From Flavobacterium sp. (GTDB taxonomy: Bacteria; Bacteroidota; Bacteroidia; Flavobacteriales; Flavobacteriaceae): a DNA stretch of 64,000 nt. This document shows positions 29,427 through 38,833 of the stretch, piece by piece; position 1 is the stretch's first letter, and every line of letters begins with the position of its first letter. The notes beneath the pieces are model-generated. The model worked only from the letters and a program-made list of their open reading frames with translations. It ran no database searches and had not been told where the DNA came from. The position numbers were made by a program, and so were the translations under genes. The stretch is taken from the NCBI GenBank assembly GCA_029946065.1, contig JAQSDU010000018.1:56822-120821 (forward strand), read 5' to 3'.

Positions 29427-30890
29427 ATGGTACTAAGCAGATTTTGGCTGGCGATTTTTATATCTTCGATTGCTTTTATTGTAATTGGATTATTTACGGC
29501 GCAACACTATTCCGTTGATTTTATTTTGAATGGAAAAATGGGCGATCCAAAGCAGATTTCAGAAAAATACCTGAACCAACTACCCGCTTTTATTCAAGAC
29601 AGCATCGCTAAAACACCTGAAAAAATAGTCGATCGCGTTGCGGAACAAACAGTCGTCATTGATAAAATAAAAACCAATCCGGATACGACCTACGTTTACA
29701 AAAACCAAACCGTTAAAATTTTTAGCGGTGTTCAAAAAACCGACGGTTTGCTGCCCACATGCAAAACTACACTCTTTGACATTATCTTGCCATTAATTGC
29801 TTATCTCGCTTTTTTTTGCGGATTGATGCAACTGCTTATCGATTCCGGCGCTTCCGAAAAACTGGCTAAAAAATTAAGCCCGGTGTTTGTAAAGGTTTTC
29901 CCGAGTATTCCCAAAAACCACGAATCAATTTCGTATATGACCTTGAATTTTGCTGCGAATTTCCTCGGATTAGATTCTGCCGCAACGCCATTCGGACTCA
30001 AAGCAATGCAAAGTTTGCAAGAACTCAACCCTGATAAAGACCGTGCCAGCGATGCACAAATCATGTTCATGTGCCTGCATGCCGCCGGACTAACATTGAT
30101 TCCAACATCGATAATCGGTTACCGTGCTGCGCAGAATGCTGCCAATCCAGCCGATGTGATGCTGCCATGTATTATTACTTCTTTTGTCGGAACAATCGCA
30201 GCGTTTTTAATCGTCGGAATAAGACAAAAAATTAACTTCAAAAGTGCGTCTTTAGTGATTACACTTATGGCTTTAGTTGGCGCTATTACAGGTTTGATGA
30301 TGTATATCAACCACCTAGATATTATCGGTAAAAATGTCTTTACATCGAATCTTTCTGGCTTGATGCTGATTGGAATAATTGGCTGCACGCTCATTTATGC
30401 TTTTGTTCATGAGAAGAAATTTGTCGAAAAAGACACTACCGTCTTTGATGCATTCGTCACCGGCGCGCAAAACGGATTGACGACCGGCGTTAAAATCTTT
30501 CCTTATGTCTTGGGAATGTTGGTGGCGATTTCATTCTTCAGGAACAGTGGCCTTTTTGAAATCATCAGCAATTGGATTTCGTTTGCATTTGCCCAAGTTG
30601 GCGTAAGTAAAGAAATTACTGATTCGTTGCCTGTTGCAATGTTGCGCCCATTCAGTTCCGGTGGTTCCCGCGGTTTTATGATTGATGCGATGCGTACTTT
30701 TAAACCGGATTCATTTACCGGAAGACTGGTTTGCATCTTCCAGTGCAGTGCCGAAACAACTTTTTATGTCATTGCAGTTTACTTTGGCTCCATCAATGTC
30801 AAAAACACGCGCTACACACTTGCAACAATGTTACTGGTAGATTTGATTTGTGTTATTGCGGCTATTTTTGTAGCTGGCTGGTTCTTTTAA
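29427..30890 (+). CDS. Nucleoside-recognition (Gate) membrane protein, SpmA-SpmB fusion type
   Basis: This 487-residue integral membrane protein contains two nucleoside-recognition/Gate-type halves, as if the Bacillus spore-maturation proteins SpmA and SpmB were joined. Motifs include NFAANFLGLDSAATPFGLKA in the first half and LRPFSSGGSRGFMIDAM and FQCSAETTFYVIAVYFG in the second. Bacteroidota do not form spores, so the Bacillus role does not apply. Transport of a small solute is plausible but unproven. A loop of ~90 residues lies after the first helix. Confidence 0.85.
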   Translation: MVLSRFWLAIFISSIAFIVIGLFTAQHYSVDFILNGKMGDPKQISEKYLNQLPAFIQDSIAKTPEKIVDRVAEQTVVIDKIKTNPDTTYVYKNQTVKIFSGVQKTDGLLPTCKTTLFDIILPLIAYLAFFCGLMQLLIDSGASEKLAKKLSPVFVKVFPSIPKNHESISYMTLNFAANFLGLDSAATPFGLKAMQSLQELNPDKDRASDAQIMFMCLHAAGLTLIPTSIIGYRAAQNAANPADVMLPCIITSFVGTIAAFLIVGIRQKINFKSASLVITLMALVGAITGLMMYINHLDIIGKNVFTSNLSGLMLIGIIGCTLIYAFVHEKKFVEKDTTVFDAFVTGAQNGLTTGVKIFPYVLGMLVAISFFRNSGLFEIISNWISFAFAQVGVSKEITDSLPVAMLRPFSSGGSRGFMIDAMRTFKPDSFTGRLVCIFQCSAETTFYVIAVYFGSINVKNTRYTLATMLLVDLICVIAAIFVAGWFF

Positions 30891-30911
30891 GCAAACGTAA
30901 AATGTTTATAT

Positions 30912-31361
30912 ATGAAATCAATTTTTGACAAAAAAACCAATAGCGAATTGTTAGAAAGATTAGAAAAACTCACACCGCAATCGCAACCCTCATGGGGGAA
31001 AATGAATGTCTCACAAATGTTATGGCATTGCCAACAACCGCATAATGTTGCCACTGCAGCGCTTCCTTTGAAGAAAGGATTGCTTGGTTTTCTTTTCGGG
31101 AAAATGGCGAAAAATGACTTCCTTAAAAAAATGGGGTTTTCTAAAAACTTGCCTACACATCCAAAATTTAAAATTGAAACAACACCTGATTTTGAAACCG
31201 AAAGAAAAATACTAATCAATCAGGTAAAGACTTTTGGCGAAAAAGGACCTAATGCAATTGATAATAAAAAACACCCTTTTTTCGGACTGATGAATGATAC
31301 AGAATGGGGCAATTTATTAGGAATCCATTTGGATCATCACTTGACTCAGTTTAATGTATAA
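30912..31361 (+). CDS. DUF1569 / DinB-like small protein
   Basis: This 149-residue protein has the helical pattern and a WGKMNVSQMLWHCQQPHNV segment with conserved His typical of DUF1569 (DinB/YfiT-like four-helix bundle). A late HLDHHL motif could complete a metal site. Function unknown. It starts 21 bases after the SpmA/B-like gene and ends at a strong bidirectional terminator. Confidence 0.75.
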   Translation: MKSIFDKKTNSELLERLEKLTPQSQPSWGKMNVSQMLWHCQQPHNVATAALPLKKGLLGFLFGKMAKNDFLKKMGFSKNLPTHPKFKIETTPDFETERKILINQVKTFGEKGPNAIDNKKHPFFGLMNDTEWGNLLGIHLDHHLTQFNV

Positions 31362-31363
31362 AT

Positions 31364-31426
31364 TTCAAAAAGCTAATCCGAAATTTCAAACTTGAGCAGT
31401 TGAAATTTCGGATTAGCTTTTTTGAA
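31364..31426. terminator. Long bidirectional terminator between the DUF1569 and scoB genes
   Basis: The arms, at 31364-31389 and 31400-31426, are complementary over about 26 bp with a single-base length difference, and enclose a 10-base loop. Terminal A and T runs allow use on both strands. The arms are built of the AATCCGAAATTTCAA words that also occur in other flavobacterial gaps. Confidence 0.8.
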
Positions 31427-31450
31427 TTTGTTTTTGGGATTTGAAATTTA

Positions 31451-32107
31451 TTAAATCACCATCTCCGGAATATCACCTTCAATAATCAATTCTGCTTCCG
31501 TTGAAGCGATAATATGGTCAACGCTTACGCCTGGCGCACGCTCCAATAGTTTGAATCCGTTGGGTGTGATTTCCATAACGGCAAGTTCTGTGACAACTTT
31601 TTTAACGCAGCCAACGCCCGTTAATGGCAACGTACAACGTTTTAATATTTTGGATTCTCCGGCTTTGTTAACGTGCATCATCGCCACGATAATGTTTTCT
31701 GCGGATGCAACCAAATCCATCGCGCCGCCCATTCCTTTTACCATTTTTCCAGGGATTTTCCAGTTGGCGATATCGCCGTTTTCTGCTACTTCCATTGCGC
31801 CAAGGATTGTCAAATCGACGTGCTGCCCGCGGATCATTCCGAAACTGAATGCCGAATCGAAAAATGATGCCCCCGGAAGCGTTGTGATGGTTTGCTTTCC
31901 GGCGTTGATAACATCTGCATCTTCTTCGCCTTCAAATGGGAATGGTCCCATTCCGAGTACGCCGTTCTCACTTTGAAAATCAACGTCGATGCCTTCAGGA
32001 ATATAATTGGCGACTAATGTCGGAATCCCGATGCCGAGATTAACGAAATAGCCATTTTTTACTTCTTTTGCGATACGTTGCGCAATTTCTTCTTTTCCTA
32101 GTGCCAT
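31451..32107 (-). CDS. scoB: 3-oxoacid CoA-transferase subunit B
   Basis: This 218-residue subunit contains the catalytic Glu in FQSENGVLGMGP. It also has the GIGIPTLVANYIPEG substrate-site motif. With subunit A it transfers CoA from succinyl-CoA to acetoacetate or a related 3-oxoacid, linking ketone-body or fatty-acid metabolism with the TCA cycle. It follows scoA after an 80-base gap that holds AATTTGATAAT-like repeat words instead of the usual overlap. Confidence 0.94.
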   Translation of the reverse strand: MALGKEEIAQRIAKEVKNGYFVNLGIGIPTLVANYIPEGIDVDFQSENGVLGMGPFPFEGEEDADVINAGKQTITTLPGASFFDSAFSFGMIRGQHVDLTILGAMEVAENGDIANWKIPGKMVKGMGGAMDLVASAENIIVAMMHVNKAGESKILKRCTLPLTGVGCVKKVVTELAVMEITPNGFKLLERAPGVSVDHIIASTEAELIIEGDIPEMVI

Positions 32108-32187
32108 ATTGTTGTGGTGATTTGGTGATTCGCTAATTTGATAATGACCGTATTGTACATCTTCAAATTAACAAATTATCTCATTTT

Positions 32188-32889
32188 CTAATTCTTTTTC
32201 CTGGTAGTACGTTGCTCGATTCTCTTTTCATAGTGCTCGCCCTGAAAAATCCTGTTGACAAGAATTCCGGGAATATGCACTTGGTTTGGATCTAAAGTAC
32301 CAGCTTCTACCAGTTCTTCTACTTCGGCAACGGTGATTTTAGCAGCACCACACATGCACGGATTAAAATTTCGCGCCGTTCCTTTAAAGATTAGATTTCC
32401 GGCAGTATCGCCTTTCCATGCTTTTACGATGGCGAAATCGGCTTTGAAAGCGTGTTCCATGACGTGCATTTTACCGTTAAATTCGCGGGCTTCTTTGCCT
32501 TCGGCAACTTCTGTTCCGTAACCCGCTGGCGTGAAAAATGCGGGAATTCCGGCTTGTGCGGCGCGGCATCTTTCGGCCAATGTGCCTTGCGGAATGAGTT
32601 CAACGTCAAGTTCACCGGAAAGCATCTGGCGTTCAAATTCGGCATTTTCGCCCACATAGGAAGAAATCATCTTTTTGATTTGCTTTTGTTGTAATAGCAA
32701 TCCGAGACCGAAATCGTCAACACCGGCATTGTTAGAAATGCAGGTTAGGTTTTTGCTGCCTTTTTTCACGAGTTCGTTAATGCTGTTTTCTGGGATTCCG
32801 CAGAGTCCGAAACCACCGAGCATGATGGTAAAATGGTCTTCGATGCCGTTGAGCGCTTCTTGAACGTTGTTTACTTTTTTGTTGATCAT
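32188..32889 (-). CDS. scoA: 3-oxoacid CoA-transferase subunit A
   Basis: This 233-residue partner of ScoB has the CoA-binding motif [13 protein letters not shown] near its start, followed by [13 protein letters not shown] and [16 protein letters not shown]. Length and motifs fit the A subunit of succinyl-CoA:3-ketoacid transferase. A Flavo-1-like element lies just upstream, in the opposite orientation. Confidence 0.94.
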   Translation of the reverse strand: MINKKVNNVQEALNGIEDHFTIMLGGFGLCGIPENSINELVKKGSKNLTCISNNAGVDDFGLGLLLQQKQIKKMISSYVGENAEFERQMLSGELDVELIPQGTLAERCRAAQAGIPAFFTPAGYGTEVAEGKEAREFNGKMHVMEHAFKADFAIVKAWKGDTAGNLIFKGTARNFNPCMCGAAKITVAEVEELVEAGTLDPNQVHIPGILVNRIFQGEHYEKRIEQRTTRKKN

Positions 32890-32928
32890 AGTAAGTTATT
32901 TGGAAATCGAATTTTTGATTGTAACCGA

Positions 32929-33010
32929 ATGCCCTAGCCCCGATAGCAGCAAATATCCTTTTTTGCCGGGGTTCGGCGAAAAAGATATTGCGAATAGCGG
33001 GATCAGCTTC
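32929..33010 (+). ncRNA. Flavo-1-like structured RNA element, copy 2
   Basis: Conserved ends CCTAGCCCCGATAGC and AGCGGGATCAGCTTC enclose a long hairpin (GCAA/TTGC, ATATC/GATAT, TTTTT/AAAAA, GCCG/CGGC). It lies between PBP1A and scoA, both on the minus strand, and in the plus orientation, so it is antisense to that transcript if expressed as drawn. Confidence 0.65.
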
Positions 33011-33013
33011 TAA

Positions 33014-35335
33014 TTACAAACCGAATTCGTCTGTATTTTGTTCGTTTTCAAGCGAATCAGTTGCTGTTGTATCTCTGATGCGTTGGTAACAATCGACTTT
33101 TATGGCGAGATTGGCCGGTCGTTTGAAATCTTCCATCGAGACATCGAGCGTGCTGTCGCCGTAACATTTTTTCATGAACATCGCCCAAATCGGAAGTGCA
33201 GCCGTAGCGCCTTGTCCGTAGGTAATGCCTTTGAAATGCGCCGAACGGTCTTCGTTGCCCACCCAAACACCTGTCGCCAAATTGGGCACCATTCCCATAA
33301 ACCAACCATCTGACTGGTTTTGTGTGGTCCCGGTTTTTCCGGCAATTGGATTTTTAAAAACATAAGGGTAACCGGTAACGCGGTTGTATCCGTTGCCACC
33401 GCCTTGTGTACGCAAACGGGCTCCGGAACCGGATTCTGTAACGCCTTCGAGCAGTTTTATGACGGCAAAAGCGATGTCTTTATTGAGTACGTCGTGTGAC
33501 TCTTGTACGGTTTTATAGAGCACAACACCGTTTTTGTCTTCGATTTTTGTGATGACTTGCGGTTTGATGTAAACACCTTCATTCGCGAATGTGCTGTAGG
33601 CAGCAACCATGTCCTGAACAGTGATTTCTACTGCGCCGAGCGCAATGGATGGTTGTGCCGGAATTTCAGATTTTACGCCGAGTTTGTGTGTTAAAGCGAC
33701 AACTGCTTCCGGACCAACTTTGTCGATTAATTTTGCAGACACGGTGTTGATGGAATTGGCGAGTGCGTATTTAAGCGTTACCATTCCTTTGTATTCGCCG
33801 TTTGAATTGGTCGGTGTCCAGGTTTCGGTAACATTATGACGCCCTTTTGGGATGGTAAATGGCGAGTCGATTATCGTATCGCATGGCGACATACCGAGTT
33901 GCTCGATTGCGGTGGCATAAACGAACGGCTTGAAAGTTGAGCCTACTTGTCTTGCGCCTTGCCCCACATGATCGTATTGGAAATGCTTGTAATTGATGCC
34001 ACCAACCCATACTTTTACATAACCCGTTTGCGGCTCCATAGACATTACGCCAGCCTGTAGAAAATGTTTGTAATAGCGGATGGAATCGTTTGGCGTCATG
34101 ATGGTATCGCGCTCGCCTTTCCATGTAAAAACTGTCATTTTGGTTTTTATCCCGAATGATTTTTCTATTTCTTCATCAGATTTGTCTTCGGATTTCATGA
34201 TTCTCCAGCGGTCAGAATTCTTACGGGCGCGCTCCATGAGCTTGTTCGTTTCCTCATCATTAAGTCTGATGAAAGGTGCATTTTTGTTGTCTTTCGCCTG
34301 CGCAAAAAACTCTTCCTGCAGGTTTTTCATGTGTGCCGTAACCGCTTCCTCTGCATAGGTTTGCATTCTGGAATCAATTGTGGTGTAGATTTTTAAACCG
34401 TCGGTGTAGATGTCATAATCGCCACCATCGGATTTTTTGTTTTCTTTTACCCATGTTTTCATAAAATCACGTAGATATTCGCGGAAATAAGTGGCGATAC
34501 CGTCTTTGTGGCTTTCGGGGTGAAAACTCAGGTTGATGGGTTCTTTTTCGAATTTATTCTTATCGGCTTCACTCAGTTTCCCATTGCGTACCATTTGGTT
34601 GAGCACGACATTGCGCCTTTTAAATACTTTTTCAGGTCTTCTTACTGGATTAAAAGCGGCGGGATTCGTTAGCATTCCTACCAACATGGCGCTTTCGTTT
34701 ACTGTCAAATCACGCGGTTCTTTTCCAAAATATACTTTTGCGGCAGAACGAATTCCGACCGCAGTATTAACGAAATCGGCTTTGTTGAAATACATTGCGA
34801 TGATTTCGTTTTTAGTGTATTGTTTTTCCAAACGAACCGCAATGATCCATTCTTTGGTTTTCTGAACTAGCCGTAAAATTGGGTTTCTTGAACCTTCACC
34901 ATGAAACAGCAATTTTGCCAATTGTTGCGTTAGCGTACTAGCACCACCATTAGAACCTAAGCGCAATGCAGCGCCTAAAGTCCTGCGCCCGTCAATTCCG
35001 GAGTGTTCGTAAAAACGTTCGTCTTCTGTTGAAACCAACGCATCAACCAAGTGTTTCGGCAAGTCGGAATATTTGATTGGTGAACGGTTTTCGTTGTAAA
35101 ATTTACCTATTACAACACCATCGGCAGAAATAACTTCAGTAGCGAGATTGGAATTCGGATTTTCGAGTTCTTCAAACGAAGGCATCGAGCCAAAAACACC
35201 CCATGATGCTAGAAGAAAGAAAAGAAATGTGCCTCCGATTGTGTAAGCAAAAACTTTCCAAAATTGCTTTTTATAGTATTGGATGTCTTTAACCTGATTG
35301 TTTTTTTGTATCTGATTTTTGATTTTAACAGCCAT
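33014..35335 (-). CDS. Penicillin-binding protein 1A (bifunctional peptidoglycan synthase)
   Basis: This 773-residue protein polymerises glycan strands and cross-links peptides. An N-terminal membrane anchor is at residues ~28-50. The GT51 transglycosylase domain has Glu104 in STEDERFYEHSG and GGASTLTQQLAK. The transpeptidase domain has SxxK at Ser466 (GSTFKPF), SIN at 528 and KTGTT at 667. The insert between the two domains is predicted to be periplasmic. It lies 4 bases downstream of gldH, so ricT, gldH and this gene may form one transcription unit. Confidence 0.95.
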   Translation of the reverse strand: MAVKIKNQIQKNNQVKDIQYYKKQFWKVFAYTIGGTFLFFLLASWGVFGSMPSFEELENPNSNLATEVISADGVVIGKFYNENRSPIKYSDLPKHLVDALVSTEDERFYEHSGIDGRRTLGAALRLGSNGGASTLTQQLAKLLFHGEGSRNPILRLVQKTKEWIIAVRLEKQYTKNEIIAMYFNKADFVNTAVGIRSAAKVYFGKEPRDLTVNESAMLVGMLTNPAAFNPVRRPEKVFKRRNVVLNQMVRNGKLSEADKNKFEKEPINLSFHPESHKDGIATYFREYLRDFMKTWVKENKKSDGGDYDIYTDGLKIYTTIDSRMQTYAEEAVTAHMKNLQEEFFAQAKDNKNAPFIRLNDEETNKLMERARKNSDRWRIMKSEDKSDEEIEKSFGIKTKMTVFTWKGERDTIMTPNDSIRYYKHFLQAGVMSMEPQTGYVKVWVGGINYKHFQYDHVGQGARQVGSTFKPFVYATAIEQLGMSPCDTIIDSPFTIPKGRHNVTETWTPTNSNGEYKGMVTLKYALANSINTVSAKLIDKVGPEAVVALTHKLGVKSEIPAQPSIALGAVEITVQDMVAAYSTFANEGVYIKPQVITKIEDKNGVVLYKTVQESHDVLNKDIAFAVIKLLEGVTESGSGARLRTQGGGNGYNRVTGYPYVFKNPIAGKTGTTQNQSDGWFMGMVPNLATGVWVGNEDRSAHFKGITYGQGATAALPIWAMFMKKCYGDSTLDVSMEDFKRPANLAIKVDCYQRIRDTTATDSLENEQNTDEFGL

Positions 35336-35339
35336 AATT

Positions 35340-35825
35340 TTATTCTATTGATTCTATCCTGAAACCCACTTCTGTAATCCCTTCGAGTTCCTCGACACCG
35401 GGAATTTTTCCGGTTTGACGAACGGCTTGCCGGATACTCACTTTATAATCCCCAATTTTCGGGAATTTCACTTTTTCTTTATAAAAAAGCTTGTTTTCTT
35501 TGGTGTCGGAAAATCCTTCACCCATTAATGTCCCGTCGGCATTGGCCATTTCGTATTGCAATGTATCTACATGTGTCAATCCGCCTGGTTGTTCCAATGA
35601 AACAATTAAGAACAAATTATTGAATTGGTAATCATTGTTATCCCTGACATTGATGAACAGGTTGTAGGGTTTTACCGTGTCTCCCTGCTTGAATGTAAAC
35701 GTGGCGACGCTGTCTTTTTTCCAGCCACTGCCAACAGATTTGTATTCGTCGAAAACCCGTTTTTTGTCGCATGAAAACAAAAGAACGGCAATAAGTATAA
35801 AAAACAAACTATGCTTTAGGTTCAT
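35340..35825 (-). CDS. gldH: Gliding motility lipoprotein GldH
   Basis: This 161-residue lipoprotein has a signal peptide and lipobox ending in LLFSC, so Cys19 is lipidated. The rest matches GldH: GSGWKKDSVATFTFKQGD, VRDNNDYQFNNLFLIVSLE, and an ending in ITEVGFRIESIE. GldH is needed for gliding in Flavobacterium johnsoniae and supports a gliding, T9SS-bearing organism. Its ATG overlaps the 3' end of the ricT-like gene by 17 bases. Confidence 0.92.
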   Translation of the reverse strand: MNLKHSLFFILIAVLLFSCDKKRVFDEYKSVGSGWKKDSVATFTFKQGDTVKPYNLFINVRDNNDYQFNNLFLIVSLEQPGGLTHVDTLQYEMANADGTLMGEGFSDTKENKLFYKEKVKFPKIGDYKVSIRQAVRQTGKIPGVEELEGITEVGFRIESIE

Positions 35826-37272
35826 CTTTTTTGACCGGTGTTATTTTATTATCCAATGGTTTTTTCTCGCCTTGCGGACGGTTGTCGCGTGGTGGACGGT
35901 TGTCTCCCTTGGGGCGATTATTGCGGTTTCTATTCTCTCCTTGTGGGCGATTTCCGTCACGAGGCGGACGGTTTTCGCGGTTGTTATTTTCGCCTGGCGG
36001 ACGATTATTCTCGCGAGGCGGACGACTTTCGCCTTGCGGACGATTATTCTCGCGAGGCGGACGGTTTTCTGTAGCCGATTTTCCTTCTATCGCTGGGCGG
36101 TTATTTTCTCCTGCTGGACGCGCTTCTGCCCCTTGTCGGTTATCTGGCTTGCGGTTTTTGTTGGGTCTTTTTTTCTTCTTTGGCTGATCAAAACGCGTTA
36201 AGCTTTCCTGACCCATGGCATTGTTGAAATCTTTTTCTTCTGTGACAGGAACATCCAACGCATAATCTTCTAGCGAAGAAACTTTGTTTTTTAGTTTATT
36301 TTCGGCAATGATTTCTTTTACCTGCTCAATTTTCAGTACGTGCCAATTGGCGAAATTATCGGTATAAGCAAACCACATTAGGCCTTTAAAAATATCTTGT
36401 TTCTGGCAAACAGCATTACCTTTTTCTGTGACTAATTTGGTGTCGAAATCAGGAAATCCCTGCAACGCATCCATGTAGGTGTCGAGTTCGTAATTGAGAC
36501 AACATTTCAGTTTACCGCATTGTCCTGCAAGCTTTTGTGGATTTAGTGATAATTGCTGGTAGCGCGCTGCAGAAGTATTGACGCTGCGAAAATCCGTCAG
36601 CCAAGTCGAACAACACAACTCGCGTCCGCAAGAACCAATGCCGCCCAAACGGGAAGCTTCCTGACGGAAACCTACTTGCTTCATTTCGATTCTGGTGCTA
36701 AATTCCTTTGCAAAATCTTTAATTAGCATACGGAAATCCACGCGGTCATTGGCGGTGTAATAAAACGTTGCTTTTGAACCGTCGCCTTGGAATTCGATAT
36801 CAGAAATTTTCATTTCGAGCTTTTGGGCGATAGCGAGTTCACGGGCGCGCACTTTCATCGGCTCTTCTTTGTCCCTGGCATTTGACCATATATCAATGTC
36901 TTTTTGGGACGCTTTTCTGTAGATTTTCGGAATATCGGCGTTTTTGTGGTTCGTGCCTTTTTTCTTCATCTGGATTTTTACGAGTTCGCCTGTAAGCGTT
37001 ACGATTCCGATGTCGTGTCCGGGAGAAGCTTCGGTGGCGACGATATCGCCTATACTCAATGTAATTTTTTCCGTGTTGCGGTAAAATTCCTTTCTTCCAT
37101 TCTTGAAACGCACCTCAATACAGTCGAAAGGCGCTTCTCCATTGGGAAGGCTCATGTTCGACAACCAGTCGAAAATGGTGAGTTTATTGCAGCTATCTGT
37201 GCCGCAGGTGCCATTATTCTTACAACCTTTTGGCGCACCGCCATCTGAGGTTGAGCAACTTGTACATGCCAT
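35809..37272 (-). CDS. ricT: PSP1 domain protein (RicT-like) with Cys-rich N-terminus and R/P/N-rich tail
   Basis: This 487-residue protein has a PSP1 domain (residues ~90-330) with GSCGRELCCSTWL and AGQCGKLKCCLNYE. In Bacillus RicT such cysteines help hold Fe-S clusters in the RicAFT complex, which affects RNA processing. Five Cys residues occur in the first 28 residues (MACTSCSTSDGG onwards). The last ~115 residues are a low-complexity tail made of RPPRENNRPQGE-like units, likely disordered and possibly RNA-binding. Neighbour gldH overlaps it. The complex partners RicA/RicF are not seen here. Confidence 0.88.
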   Translation of the reverse strand: MACTSCSTSDGGAPKGCKNNGTCGTDSCNKLTIFDWLSNMSLPNGEAPFDCIEVRFKNGRKEFYRNTEKITLSIGDIVATEASPGHDIGIVTLTGELVKIQMKKKGTNHKNADIPKIYRKASQKDIDIWSNARDKEEPMKVRARELAIAQKLEMKISDIEFQGDGSKATFYYTANDRVDFRMLIKDFAKEFSTRIEMKQVGFRQEASRLGGIGSCGRELCCSTWLTDFRSVNTSAARYQQLSLNPQKLAGQCGKLKCCLNYELDTYMDALQGFPDFDTKLVTEKGNAVCQKQDIFKGLMWFAYTDNFANWHVLKIEQVKEIIAENKLKNKVSSLEDYALDVPVTEEKDFNNAMGQESLTRFDQPKKKKRPNKNRKPDNRQGAEARPAGENNRPAIEGKSATENRPPRENNRPQGESRPPRENNRPPGENNNRENRPPRDGNRPQGENRNRNNRPKGDNRPPRDNRPQGEKKPLDNKITPVKKDEPKA

Positions 37273-37395
37273 GATTTATATGTAGTGTCGCGACGCGCAC
37301 GACTTAAGTTCTTAAAACGTTTTGTGGGTAAAGATAGTATTTTTTAGTGGCAAAGTTGCAAAGTTTCAAGGCTGCAAAGTGCTAAAAAAACAAAA

Positions 37396-37419
37396 CCTGT
37401 CACATTTTACTGCAACAGG
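37396..37419 (-). terminator. Terminator of the trhO-like gene
   Basis: On the minus strand CCTGTTGCA pairs with TGTGACAGG (two G-T wobbles) around a 6-base loop. The hairpin is followed by TTTTGTTTTTTT. It lies about 60 bases beyond the trhO stop. Confidence 0.65.
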
Positions 37420-37477
37420 CATTTGGTTTATAAAGTAAATATTTCTCGATTCTATACAAAATATTGAAAATTTGCAA

Positions 37478-38833
37478 CTATTCTAACCGATACAATTTAT
37501 CAGAAAGCCTTATTCTGAAAGGCAATTTAAAAGTACAGGTTTGTCCAGCGATTGCTTTTGTGGAAGCGATGTCGTTGACGAACATTGCTTCAATAATCAT
37601 TTTCTGGCTTCCTGTAGTTGGGCCTTTGATAATGATTTTGTCGCCAATGGCTATTTCCCCTTTTTCGATGTAGAATTGACCGATGCTGGCCTTTGGAAAG
37701 AAATGAATGCCTTTACCGACGAGGGTTTTCTTGATCTTAGGTGTTGGATTTTGGGTCTTTGGCTCTGGTTTTTCAGCTACAACTTTAGCATTCACATGTT
37801 CTGTATTCTTAAAAGTCAGCTTGTCGGATTTTCCTTTTTTGAAAATCTTATTCCCGTTTTTGATACCGCGGCGAATGGCTTTTTGTTCTTCTTCGGGAAG
37901 GTGAATGATCTCGACACATTCTACAGAACAACAGCCTTCATTCGCTGAAGCGCACGCTTCACACTGGATGAAAAGCAAGTGACAGCCTTCATTTGCGCAA
38001 TTTGTATGTACATCGCAAGGTTTGCCGCATTGGTGGCATTGGGAAACAATATCGTCTGTAATTCGTTCGCCCAAACGGTGGTCGAAAACAAAATTTTTTC
38101 CGATGAATTTGCTTTGCAATCCTTCGGCTTTTACTTGTCGTGTATATTCGATAATACCGCCTTCGAGTTGGTAAACATTCTCAAAACCTTTGTGTTTAAA
38201 ATAAGCGCTAGCTTTCTCACAACGGATGCCACCGGTGCAATACATCAATAATTTTTTATCGGATTTGTGTTCCGACAATTGTTCTTCAATGATTGGCAAC
38301 GATTCGCGAAACGTATCCACATCGGGTTTTATAGCTTGAGTAAAATGTCCGATTTCGCTTTCGTAGTGGTTGCGCATGTCAACAACTATGGTGTCCGGAT
38401 CTTCTAGCATATCGTTGAATTCTTTTGCCTTCAAATGAATGCCGATGTTGGTGGCGTCAAAAGTTGCATCATTTAATCCGTCGGCGACGATTTTATCACG
38501 GACTTTTATCGTTAGTTTTAAAAACGAAAAGTCGTCTTGTTCGACAGCAATATTGAGGCGGATACCGCGCATGAAATCGTATTTTTCGATGGTATCTTTG
38601 AATTCATAAAACTGATCTGCCGGAAGCGACAACTGTGCGTTGATACCTTCGCGGGCGACATAAATGCGTCCTAAAACGGCAAGTGGATTCCAAGCGAGGA
38701 ATAAATCATTTCTGAATTGTGTGGGATTTTCGATTTGCGCATAAGCATAGAAAGACAAAGTAAGTCTTTGCTTTCCGGCGTCGTCAATCATGACGGCTCT
38801 TTCTTCTGCGCTTAAAGTGTTGTACAGTTGCAT
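37478..38833 (-). CDS. trhO: tRNA uridine 5-hydroxylation protein TrhO (rhodanese) with U32-like C-terminal domain
   Basis: This 451-residue protein starts at ATG 38833 (MQLYNTLSAEER); the longer open frame runs through tandem repeats and is rejected. Residues ~1-100 are the YceA-type N-domain, ~120-240 the rhodanese domain with Cys199 (LLMYCTGGIRCEKAS), and ~265-310 a cysteine-rich metal-binding region (CHQCGKPCDVHTNC ... CEAC). TrhO makes 5-hydroxyuridine at tRNA wobble position 34. Residues ~371-451 are extra: VGKGIHFFPKASIGQF, GDKIIIKGPTTG and IRLSDKLYRLE resemble the C-terminal barrel of U32 peptidases such as TrhP. A linker rich in PKTQNPTPKIKK joins the parts. Confidence 0.87.
   Translation of the reverse strand: MQLYNTLSAEERAVMIDDAGKQRLTLSFYAYAQIENPTQFRNDLFLAWNPLAVLGRIYVAREGINAQLSLPADQFYEFKDTIEKYDFMRGIRLNIAVEQDDFSFLKLTIKVRDKIVADGLNDATFDATNIGIHLKAKEFNDMLEDPDTIVVDMRNHYESEIGHFTQAIKPDVDTFRESLPIIEEQLSEHKSDKKLLMYCTGGIRCEKASAYFKHKGFENVYQLEGGIIEYTRQVKAEGLQSKFIGKNFVFDHRLGERITDDIVSQCHQCGKPCDVHTNCANEGCHLLFIQCEACASANEGCCSVECVEIIHLPEEEQKAIRRGIKNGNKIFKKGKSDKLTFKNTEHVNAKVVAEKPEPKTQNPTPKIKKTLVGKGIHFFPKASIGQFYIEKGEIAIGDKIIIKGPTTGSQKMIIEAMFVNDIASTKAIAGQTCTFKLPFRIRLSDKLYRLE

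Noticed and set aside
35870..36080. GC-rich repeat and opposite-strand ORFs
   Set aside because: The repeat encodes the low-complexity tail of the RicT-like protein; the opposite frames are shadows of it.
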